Positions 1 through 5,377 of a stretch of 5,413 bases of DNA are shown piece by piece. Position numbers and translations under genes: made by a program. Below the pieces are notes generated by a model that was given only the letters and a program-made list of their open reading frames with translations, was not told the origin of the DNA and searched no databases. The DNA lies in assembly GCA_003669255.1 (NCBI GenBank), contig QWPO01000084.1, positions 1-5,413 on the forward strand, given 5' to 3'. Numbering within the stretch: the first letter of the stretch is position 1; each line of letters begins with the position of its first letter. This stretch comes from Planctomycetota bacterium (GTDB taxonomy: Bacteria > Planctomycetota > Planctomycetia > Pirellulales > UBA1268).

Positions 1-179
1 AGCGACTCGTCGGAGAACAGCGACACCCACCAGGCCTTGAGCGACGGGAAGGGCACGTCCATCGCGATCGCGCCCTTGTAGTGGTTGAGCGCGCCCCGCT
101 CGGCGCGGACGTCGTCGTCGTCGAGACCGACCTTCACCCACCGCATGCCCTCGGTTTCCTCGACCTCAAACGTCGCCAT
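1..179 (-). CDS. AIM24 family protein, N-terminal part (cut by window edge)
   Basis: Only the first 59 codons are present; the gene continues beyond base 1. The start is the ATG at 179-177, preceded by a good Shine-Dalgarno GGAGG (complement of 189-193) with a 9-nt spacer. The protein opens MATFEVEETEGMRWVKVGLD and goes on with RAERGALNHYKG and MDVPFPS. This resembles the usual start of AIM24 (former DUF124, TIGR00266-type) proteins, which have a short beta-rich opening, a 'GMRWVKV' strand and an 'RAE.GAL..M.G' segment. The family adopts a beta-sandwich fold and its bacterial role is poorly known; the yeast member is a mitochondrial inner-membrane protein. The start lies inside the last codons of the UrtA-like gene (14-nt overlap, different frame), so the two are probably translated together. 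No signal peptide is visible. Family assignment is by recognition of the N-terminus only. Confidence 0.75.
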   Translation of the reverse strand, partial: MATFEVEETEGMRWVKVGLDDDDVRAERGALNHYKGAIAMDVPFPSLKAWWVSLFSDES

Positions 180-1476
180 CGATGTCAACCTCCGCGCCGC
201 GGGTGATGCCACCCTTCGTCCAATCGACGCTCCACCCCGGAAACGCCAGCGCCGGATAGGGATCGGCAACGATCGGCTCCGGCGAGGCATGCACGATGTC
301 GAACTGCTGGTCTTCGCGGATGCGCCCCAGCCGGAAGAACTTCGAGGTGTGCTGCGTCTTGGGATCGAGCCGGACGGGGCCCCCCGGGCCGGCAAACTCC
401 AGGCCGTCGCGGAACGCCTGCCGCACGGCCTCGGTCTCAAACGAGCCCGCCTTTTCGACCGCCTTCTTCCAGAGATGCACGAGGCACCAGTCGGGCTCCA
501 TCGGATCGCCGGTCACGCGATCGTAGCCAAACTCCTTGCGGAACCCATCCACCCACATCTGATTGGCGGGCGTGTCGAGGCTCTGGAAGTAACAGGCGGC
601 GGCGTAGTGCCCCGCCACCTGCTCGGGCATGAGAAACCGCAGTTCGTCCTCGGCGATGCTCGTGGTCATGACCGGGATTTTGGCGGGATCGACCTCGGCC
701 TTGGCGAGGGCCGCAAACAGGCCGATGTTGCTGTCGCCGTTGACCGTGCTCAGCACGCAGTCGGCCCCCGAGGCGAGGATCTCCTTGACCACGCCGGAGA
801 AGTCGCGGTCGCCCAGGGGCACGTAGGCCTCGCCCACCGGCCGCATCTCCTTCGTGGCGAGATACTTCTTCGCGATGTAGTTGGCTGTCCGCGGGAAAAC
901 CAAGTCGGAGCCCAGCAGGAAGATCTTTTTCCGCAGCCCTCCCGCCACGCTCGCCAGCCAGTCGAGCGCGGGGAGGATCTGCTGGTTTGGCACCATCCCG
1001 CCATAGACGACGTAGGGAGACGACTCGTTGCCCTCATACTGCACCGAGTAGAAGAGGAGCTTCTTCGCCTCCTCGAAGATCGGCAGCACCGCCTTGCGGG
1101 CGGAGCTCGTCCAGCAGCCGAACACGGCGACGGAGCCGTCGTCGAGCAACTGCCGGGCCCGCCGCGGGAAGAAGTCTGTCTTGGATCGTGGGTCGGGGGC
1201 CCGGGGCACGACCTGGCGGCCGAGGATGCCACCGGCCGCGTTGATTTGTTCGAAGGCGTGGAGTTCGATGTCGCGGAGCGACGTGGCGCTCATCGCCATC
1301 GTGCCGGTCTGCGAGTGGAGCAGGCCCACCTTCACGGTCTTCGCCCGCGGGGGGATGCCGAGCGAGCAGCCGGCGAACAGGGCCGGCGCGAGGGCCCGCG
1401 CGGCGGCAAGCGTGGCGGCGCTGCCCTGCCGCAGGGCTTCACGGCGCGAGAGTCGGTCGGCCGGCGTGCCGCTCAT
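166..1476 (-). CDS. UrtA-like ABC-type substrate-binding lipoprotein
   Basis: A 436-residue protein of the urea/short-chain-amide binding family (UrtA/AmiC type, Peripla_BP_5). Family signatures seen are VGLLHSQTGTMA (about 49-61), INAAGGILGR (78-87), FGCWTSSARKAVLPIFEE (119-136), FYSVQYEGNESS (142-153), PNQQILP (163-169), STVNGDSN (243-250) and RVTGDPMEPDW (320-330). The length fits UrtA-type proteins. The N-terminus carries a twin-arginine-like SRRE (R11, R12) followed by a moderately hydrophobic stretch and a lipobox LFAGC (33-37), so Tat export and lipid anchoring at C37 are likely. The ATG at 1476 is preferred to an upstream in-frame ATG at 1689. It overlaps the DUF4239 stop as ATGA, has GAGGAA just upstream, and begins directly with the export signal. 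UrtA binds urea for the UrtBCDE importer, but no such genes are visible. The ligand could be another small amide, or the protein could be a sensor component. Confidence 0.88.
   Translation of the reverse strand: MSGTPADRLSRREALRQGSAATLAAARALAPALFAGCSLGIPPRAKTVKVGLLHSQTGTMAMSATSLRDIELHAFEQINAAGGILGRQVVPRAPDPRSKTDFFPRRARQLLDDGSVAVFGCWTSSARKAVLPIFEEAKKLLFYSVQYEGNESSPYVVYGGMVPNQQILPALDWLASVAGGLRKKIFLLGSDLVFPRTANYIAKKYLATKEMRPVGEAYVPLGDRDFSGVVKEILASGADCVLSTVNGDSNIGLFAALAKAEVDPAKIPVMTTSIAEDELRFLMPEQVAGHYAAACYFQSLDTPANQMWVDGFRKEFGYDRVTGDPMEPDWCLVHLWKKAVEKAGSFETEAVRQAFRDGLEFAGPGGPVRLDPKTQHTSKFFRLGRIREDQQFDIVHASPEPIVADPYPALAFPGWSVDWTKGGITRGAEVDIDGDV
189..193 (-). promoter_or_regulatory. Ribosome binding site of the AIM24 gene
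   Basis: On the minus strand the sequence reads GGAGG followed by nine bases and the ATG at 179. The site lies inside the 3' end of the UrtA-like coding region. It is the clearest Shine-Dalgarno match in the window and decides the AIM24 start. Confidence 0.6.
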
Positions 1477-2279
1477 TGTTCCTCGATCCGTTTGTAGAGG
1501 GCCTCGAAGGGCTCGGCGGAGATGCTCACGTCGCCCCGGAAGGGCTGATTCATGTCGAAGATGAGGTGCATCATGATTCCCAGGTAGGCGGCCAGGATGC
1601 CGCCGAGCATGAGTTGCGTGAGAAACCGCATGTCGAACAGCCAGCAGATCGCGATGTTGAGGATCGCGCCCACGATCATCACAAACCACATCGATCCCGG
1701 CAGCGACGCCTTCACCGAGTAGAGCCGCAACTGCCGGGCTGCGAGGAGCTCGTTCAGCTGCCGCAGGGCCTCGGCGTGGATGATCTCTTGGGAGGGGGTC
1801 TTGGGCTCGAAGTCGAGCAGCTGGTCGTGGAAGGCCTGAATCCGGATCGTCCCCTCCTCGGGCACGATCCCCTGCTGCTGGAGCGGCCAGGCATATTTGA
1901 TGACATACCGGGTGTAGTCGCGAATCAGCCAGCGGAGATTCTGCGAGTAGGGCTCGGGGTAGCGGGAGACGTCTTCGTAGAGCGCCGACACGGCCGATGC
2001 CTCCCGGGTCACGTTCGCCCCGGCCTCGGCCACGTTTTGGTAGGCGGTGACGGCGATCAGGCCGAGCAACAGGCCGTAGAACACGCAGAAGCAGGAGAGC
2101 ACGTAGCCGACGATGTCATTGGAGCCAGGCGTGTATTTGACGAACTGCCGCAGGATCGGCCGCACGACGATCGAGCCGACCCAATAGAACCCGACGAACA
2201 CCGTGACGAAGAGCAGCGCCAGCCGGAACGGTGGGACGTCGTAGAGCCAGTACCACGACTCGGGGTCGAAGAGATTCAT
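1473..2279 (-). CDS. DUF4239 (bestrophin-like) membrane protein
   Basis: A 268-residue protein with two N-terminal membrane helices (about 19-38 and 57-79), a soluble middle section of about 115 residues, and two C-terminal helices (about 196-215 and 219-240). The segment YGLLLGLIAVTAYQNVAEAG (68-87), then REASAVSALYEDVSRYPEP (92-110), and the C-terminal MNQPFRGDVSISAEPFEALY (243-262) match the layout of DUF4239 proteins, sometimes annotated as bestrophin-like domain proteins. Their function is not established; an ion-channel role is suggested only by the distant bestrophin resemblance. The start ATG (2279-2277) follows a 117-bp gap and lacks an obvious Shine-Dalgarno. The stop TGA overlaps the ATG of the UrtA-like gene (ATGA), so it looks like the first gene of a coupled unit DUF4239-UrtA-like-AIM24. 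The family call is by motif recognition, not a search. Confidence 0.85.
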   Translation of the reverse strand: MNLFDPESWYWLYDVPPFRLALLFVTVFVGFYWVGSIVVRPILRQFVKYTPGSNDIVGYVLSCFCVFYGLLLGLIAVTAYQNVAEAGANVTREASAVSALYEDVSRYPEPYSQNLRWLIRDYTRYVIKYAWPLQQQGIVPEEGTIRIQAFHDQLLDFEPKTPSQEIIHAEALRQLNELLAARQLRLYSVKASLPGSMWFVMIVGAILNIAICWLFDMRFLTQLMLGGILAAYLGIMMHLIFDMNQPFRGDVSISAEPFEALYKRIEEQ

Positions 2280-2396
2280 GGGCGATCAGATGGGGGAGGT
2301 TCGCCGCCCCGGGGATCGGGCCTGCGGGAACGTCGCGATGGTAGCACCGGCGGGCGGTCGAGAGCCAGCAGGATTGACGTCGCGACTTTTTGTCGG
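2280..2396. other. Intergenic gap between the two gene clusters
   Basis: A 117-bp gap between the DUF3299 lipoprotein stop and the DUF4239 start, the only sizeable spacing inside the run of five complete genes. It holds a 9-bp direct repeat ACGTCGCGA on the plus strand (2330-2338 and 2377-2385), an 8-bp palindrome GTCGCGAC (2379-2386) and a CCCCGGGG palindrome (2307-2314). No terminator-like stem followed by a T-run was seen on the minus strand. The gap probably separates two transcription units and may carry a promoter for the second; this is inference from spacing. Confidence 0.5.
2338..2367 (-). promoter_or_regulatory. Weak candidate promoter for the DUF4239 gene
   Basis: Read on the minus strand, TACCAT (complement of 2338-2343) matches the sigma-70 -10 consensus at four of six positions. 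It lies about 58 bp before the DUF4239 start. Upstream, 18 bp away, TGGCTC (complement of 2362-2367) matches the -35 consensus at only three positions. The two copies of ACGTCGCGA lie one on each side. Such partial matches occur often by chance, so this is a suggestion only. Confidence 0.2.
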
Positions 2397-2942
2397 CTAC
2401 TGCACCCGTTCGCCGTCGAGGGCGTAGATCGCCAGGTGGCGGCCGTCGGGACCGCGGAGTTCCTCCACCCGAAACCGCCCCTCAACCGCGACCGGCCGGA
2501 TCGAAAACTCGGCCGTCTGGCCGGGCTGCATCCGCACGACGACGCAGTCGTGGAGGGCCGCACCGGGGCCGAAGCAGCACTCCTGGTTGTCGCGAACGAG
2601 GACGAACTGGGTGAGGCCGCTCTGCTGGAAGCTCGGGAGGATGTAGCCGCGGATGCGGACCCGCTGCCGCTCGAGGTCTACGACCCGCGGGGTGAGCCGG
2701 TCGCGGGTGAAGGGCTCGCCCTTCTGGAGCTCGAGCTTGATGTCGTCGAACGTGATCTCGCGGATGGCGGCGGTGCCCGCAGATCGGGCTGGCGGCGCGT
2801 TGGCCGCCGGGCCAGACGGCGCGACGGCCGGCGAGTCTGGTGCCGGCTGGGGATCCGCGGCCGGCGGCTGAGGGTTTCCGCAGCCGACGATGAGGCACGA
2901 GGCGATGACGAGAAGAACACAGCGTGTCGTGCGGGAGGTCAT
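2397..2942 (-). CDS. DUF3299-like lipoprotein with CCFG motif
   Basis: A 181-residue lipoprotein. Residues 1-21 form a signal peptide with basic MTSRTTR, a hydrophobic core and the lipobox LIVGC, giving lipidation at C21. A proline- and alanine-rich linker follows (about 23-58), then a compact domain (about 60-181). Its core is GYILPSFQQSGLTQFVLVRD (99-118) and ECCFG (121-125), with GRFRVEE near 155-161. This pattern is that of DUF3299-type proteins, a family without an assigned reaction. The paired cysteines C122 and C123 could bind metal or form a redox pair, which is speculation. The ATG at 2942 is preferred to one at 2963 because it places the basic n-region at the start and leaves a 1-nt gap after the previous stop. 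The gene is a divergent paralogue of the one directly upstream, whose domain shares the same core. Confidence 0.82.
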   Translation of the reverse strand: MTSRTTRCVLLVIASCLIVGCGNPQPPAADPQPAPDSPAVAPSGPAANAPPARSAGTAAIREITFDDIKLELQKGEPFTRDRLTPRVVDLERQRVRIRGYILPSFQQSGLTQFVLVRDNQECCFGPGAALHDCVVVRMQPGQTAEFSIRPVAVEGRFRVEELRGPDGRHLAIYALDGERVQ

Positions 2943-2943
2943 G

Positions 2944-3636
2944 TCAGCGGACGCTCGCCGCATCGAGGTGGTAGAGCACGCCGCCGGCGATGTCGGCCGT
3001 GCCAGCCGGCTGCACGCGGAACCGGCCGGCGACCTTCACGAGGTAGGGCGTGAAGTCGATGCCCGCCGGGTCGGACAGTTGCACGAGCACGCGGTCGGTG
3101 ATCTTCGGGTTGCCGCCGAAGCAGCAGTCGCCCTGGTCGCGGACGAGCAGGAACTGCACGAGGCCGTGCTGCTGTTTGCCGGGATAGATGTAGCCCTTGA
3201 GCAGCACATCGCGGCCGTCCACGCCGCTGGCCGAATCGGGTACGTGGGTCGCGGCTTCGCCCTCGGCCGGCTGGAGGTCGGCGTAGGAGAGTCGGACAAA
3301 GCCTTCCGGAAGCTCCGTGGCGTATTCATGGGCGTGGGAGGCGACGCTGGCCGCGAGCGTGATGAGCGACACGAGCAGAGCCGCCACGGCCAGCAGTCGG
3401 CCCGTCAGGAGGGGATGGCGAGCGGCGATGTCGCGCAGCGCGATCCCGGCGAGCACGGCGCCGACGAGTGGCACGGCGACCAGCCACCAGCCGAGGAACG
3501 CCACGGGTGACACCGCGGCCACGGCCGCTGCGGCGATGGCCGCACCCGAGATCGCGCGATACGAATCTCCCTCCTCGCGGGACTCTGCGTCCTGGCGAGC
3601 GGGCCGCGCCGAAGAATCAAACAGGCTCGTGCCCAT
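2944..3636 (-). CDS. Three-TM membrane protein with C-terminal DUF3299-like domain
   Basis: A 230-residue protein. The charged N-terminus (1-27) is followed by three probable membrane helices (about 28-44, 46-67 and 80-99) in a pattern reminiscent of DUF4190 domains. From about 110 a soluble domain carries GYIYPGKQQHGLVQFLLVRD (148-167) and DCCFG (170-174), with VAGRFRVQP at 202-210. This matches the core of the following lipoprotein. Basic residues in the N-terminus and in the loop between helices 2 and 3 suggest both are cytoplasmic, which puts the DUF3299-like domain on the outer face, as in the lipoprotein. The ATG at 3636 starts 4 nt after the previous stop. A longer in-frame extension to 3825 is rejected because it only mirrors the preceding gene and has shadow-like composition. 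No clear Shine-Dalgarno is present, so coupling to the upstream gene is likely. Confidence 0.8.
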   Translation of the reverse strand: MGTSLFDSSARPARQDAESREEGDSYRAISGAAIAAAAVAAVSPVAFLGWWLVAVPLVGAVLAGIALRDIAARHPLLTGRLLAVAALLVSLITLAASVASHAHEYATELPEGFVRLSYADLQPAEGEAATHVPDSASGVDGRDVLLKGYIYPGKQQHGLVQFLLVRDQGDCCFGGNPKITDRVLVQLSDPAGIDFTPYLVKVAGRFRVQPAGTADIAGGVLYHLDAASVR

Positions 3637-3640
3637 GGGG

Positions 3641-5143
3641 TCAGCGGCTACCGGCGGGTGCGGTTCGCATTGCGGCCCGTGAGACCAGCGCGATCGCGAG
3701 TACCACGACACCCCACAGGATCCACTTCCACCGCGGGGCGCCGGCGGGCGCGGTCTGCATGGCGGGTGCCGGGGACTCCACGACAGGCTTCGTGGGGTCG
3801 TGGCCGGGCACGTTGTCAGTGGCATCGTCGTCCGCGAGCACCGGCGCCACGGTGATTGGCAGGGATGCCTCGGCCGCGTCCGGGGGCGGGGCGTCGAGGC
3901 CGCGGCCGGAGTTGTCGTCGGGGTCTGTTGGCTCGTCGGCCGGTGCCGACGTGCCGGAGGCGACGAGCCCGGCGATGCCCGCGAGCGTGGCGGCCCGGCG
4001 GACCGCCTCTGGGTCGATCGTTTCCAGTTCCGTGATCGCCGCGGCCGCCTCCGGGAGCGGGCAGGCGCGGAGGTAGTTCACGATCGGCTCGCGGACGAAG
4101 ATGTTGTCGGCCTGGGCCTCCTTGAAGAGCGTGACAAGCCGGTCGATGGCCGACCAGTCTTGCCAGCGGGCGAGGTCGGCGATCACGAGGTCGGCGAGTT
4201 TAGGTTCCTGGAGTAGCAGCCGTAGCGATGCCAGCACGCGGTCTTTGGGAACGAGATCCGACTCCTCGCCGAGGAACCGCAGCGCCATCACCGCCGCGTA
4301 GGTCTCGGTGAAGGGCACGTCGCGGCCCTGGCGGTCGAGGAACAGCCGGTCAACGAGGTCGAGCGCCTCCGGTCCCTTGAGGGCCACGTAGCAGGCGATC
4401 AGTGCGTCGAGGCCGCTGCGGGCCTCGAGCTGTTCCGGAGTGAGGCTTTCACCTGAGAGGATCTTTCCGATTCGCTCGGCATCGTCCTCTGAGCCGCAGA
4501 CGCCGAGCATTGTGGCGTAGAGGCGGCGGCGGTTGGCCTGCACTTTCGGGTTTTCGATCCAGGAGAGGAGTTTGGCCGCGTCCATCTTCTCCTTCAGCCC
4601 CCGCACGTCGGCGTAGGGGGCGATCGCAAACTCATCGTAGGCGTCGCGGGCGAGCGTCTCGTCTTCGTCCTCGAGATAGTCTTGGAAGAAGGCGAGCCGC
4701 TCCGGCCCCTTCTCCGGCAGGCCGCCGAGTTTCCGGATGTACTCGACCCCGCGGTCGCTGGCGCGGACCGGACTCGACCAGATGAGGTTCGGCGGCTCCA
4801 CGCCCATGAGCAGAAAGAGCGTGCCGACCGGCTTCTCCTCGAGCATGATCGTCTCGATCGGCGTCGCGTCGCCGCCGGTCAGGCCAGCGTCCGCAACGAG
4901 GTCGCCCCCCTTGAGTACCTCGACGACCGCGAACTTGCCCTTGGGCAGCGGGCCGTCGGCGGTGGGCGCGAGCAACGCGGCAGGGGGCGATTCGATTAGC
5001 TTGGCGATCACGGCTGCCTGGCTCTGCGCGATCTCCTGCGAGAACGTCAGCGACACCGCCGAACAGAACGGGCATGCAGTAGCCGTGGCGAGCGCGCTGC
5101 CCGCCATGGCCACGATCAGGCATCCGATGAGGAACTTCTTCAT
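3641..5143 (-). CDS. Secreted CPFC-motif protein with C-terminal membrane anchor
   Basis: A 500-residue protein that I do not assign to a named family. Residues 1-23 are a signal peptide (MKKFLIGCLIVAMAGSALA and following), followed at once by CPFC (24-27). The N-terminal part (about 28-125) looks beta-rich, with FAVVEVLKGG and GTLFLLMG segments. The middle (about 145-395) is mainly helical and could be a HEAT-like repeat array. An acidic, proline-rich linker (about 398-470) leads to one membrane helix (about 474-490) and a short basic tail. This predicts a body outside the membrane, anchored at its C-terminus. I recall similar signal-peptide-plus-CPFC proteins in planctomycete genomes, but cannot verify this here. 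The ATG at 5143 gives a textbook signal peptide and has GAAGG 10 nt upstream, so the longer in-frame reading to 5284 is rejected. It is first in the unit with the two DUF3299-like genes. Confidence 0.8.
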   Translation of the reverse strand: MKKFLIGCLIVAMAGSALATATACPFCSAVSLTFSQEIAQSQAAVIAKLIESPPAALLAPTADGPLPKGKFAVVEVLKGGDLVADAGLTGGDATPIETIMLEEKPVGTLFLLMGVEPPNLIWSSPVRASDRGVEYIRKLGGLPEKGPERLAFFQDYLEDEDETLARDAYDEFAIAPYADVRGLKEKMDAAKLLSWIENPKVQANRRRLYATMLGVCGSEDDAERIGKILSGESLTPEQLEARSGLDALIACYVALKGPEALDLVDRLFLDRQGRDVPFTETYAAVMALRFLGEESDLVPKDRVLASLRLLLQEPKLADLVIADLARWQDWSAIDRLVTLFKEAQADNIFVREPIVNYLRACPLPEAAAAITELETIDPEAVRRAATLAGIAGLVASGTSAPADEPTDPDDNSGRGLDAPPPDAAEASLPITVAPVLADDDATDNVPGHDPTKPVVESPAPAMQTAPAGAPRWKWILWGVVVLAIALVSRAAMRTAPAGSR

Positions 5144-5153
5144 GGGCTCGTCG

Positions 5154-5158
5154 CCTTC
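5154..5158 (-). promoter_or_regulatory. Ribosome binding site of the CPFC gene
   Basis: On the minus strand GAAGG lies 10 nt before the ATG at 5143. It supports this start over in-frame positions further upstream and fits the predicted signal peptide beginning. Confidence 0.45.
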
Positions 5159-5243
5159 TTGCGAAATCCGGCTGCGGGACAGGACGAGTTCGCTCGCCAA
5201 CGGCAGGATAGCCGACGCTCGCGATCCTCGCCCCGATCCCGCA

Positions 5244-5260
5244 GCCTGCGGCCTTACGGC
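5244..5260 (-). repeat. Repeat copy 1 with GTAA-loop hairpin
   Basis: Minus-strand sequence GCCGTAAGGCCGCAGGC, which matches the copy at 5339-5355 at 16 of 17 positions. The first ten bases form a small GCC-GTAA-GGC hairpin. A further inverted repeat, CCGCAG and CTGCGG one base apart (5239-5251, plus strand), overlaps it. Confidence 0.6.
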
Positions 5261-5283
5261 TTCCTGTGCATCGTACAAGCCCA

Positions 5284-5297
5284 ACGCCGTGAGGCGT
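5284..5297 (+). repeat. Hairpin with GTGA loop
   Basis: ACGCC and GGCGT form a perfect five-base-pair stem around a GTGA tetraloop on the plus strand. The inner GCC-GTGA-GGC resembles the GTAA hairpins on either side but in the opposite orientation. No T-run follows it, so it does not look like a standard intrinsic terminator. Confidence 0.5.
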
Positions 5298-5313
5298 GGG
5301 GCGAACGACCACC

Positions 5314-5340
5314 GGACGCCGCGTCCAGCGTGGGGGACGC
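5314..5340. repeat. Three copies of a GGACGC/GCGTCC half-site
   Basis: GGACGC (5314-5319), its complement GCGTCC (5321-5326) and GGACGC again (5335-5340). The middle copy could pair with either outer copy; only the pairing with 5335-5340 leaves a normal hairpin loop (8 nt). No function is known to me. Confidence 0.45.
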
Positions 5341-5357
5341 CCGCGGCCTTACGGCCG
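5339..5357 (-). repeat. Repeat copy 2 with GTAA-loop hairpin
   Basis: Minus-strand CGGCC-GTAA-GGCCG is a perfect five-base-pair stem with a GTAA tetraloop (5344-5357). The repeat unit 5339-5355 matches copy 1 at 16 of 17 positions. It lies about 20 nt after the TGA at 5380-5378, so it could stabilise or end the upstream transcript, but it lacks a T-run. Confidence 0.55.
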
Positions 5358-5377
5358 GTCGGCTTTCTGAGCGGACC

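Larger units (their letters stand above)
5144..5377. other. Gene-free spacer rich in inverted repeats
   Basis: A 234-bp region between a possible upstream gene end and the CPFC gene. I see no credible coding sequence in it. It contains several short GC-rich inverted repeats and a near-identical repeat pair, listed separately. A promoter for the CPFC gene is expected here, but the best -10-like match, TATCCT on the minus strand near 5206-5211, has no convincing -35 partner. Confidence 0.5.

Noticed and set aside
85..1497. Long plus-strand open frame opposite the UrtA-like gene
   Set aside because: Its translation is rich in Arg, Gly, Glu and Ala without a recognisable domain, while the minus strand encodes a clear UrtA-like protein. 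It is a shadow caused by high GC content.
1477..1689. Upstream extension of the UrtA-like gene
   Set aside because: The extra 71 residues overlap the DUF4239 coding region in another frame and would bury the export signal inside the protein; the ATG at 1476 has a Shine-Dalgarno and an ATGA overlap.
2379..2395. GTCGCGAC followed by TTTTT on the plus strand as a terminator
   Set aside because: The T-run is on the plus strand, where there is no gene to terminate, and the palindrome has no loop. On the minus strand the run precedes rather than follows the palindrome.
1476..3053. 525-codon plus-strand open frame across two genes and the gap
   Set aside because: It runs antisense to the DUF4239 and DUF3299-like genes, which have membrane helices, a lipobox and family motifs. 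The plus-strand product is rich in Asp, Glu, His and Arg with no such features.
3637..3825. Upstream extension of the three-TM DUF3299-like gene
   Set aside because: The extension lies wholly inside the CPFC gene, is Pro/Arg/Ser-rich, and lacks similarity to the family; the ATG at 3636 fits the operon spacing.
5284..5297. GTGA hairpin as an intrinsic terminator
   Set aside because: The stem is GC-rich but no T-run follows on either strand, so it is listed only as a repeat.
4632..5312. 226-codon minus-strand frame overlapping the CPFC gene start
   Set aside because: It is an alternative frame of the CPFC gene, extremely Arg-rich and without a signal or domain.
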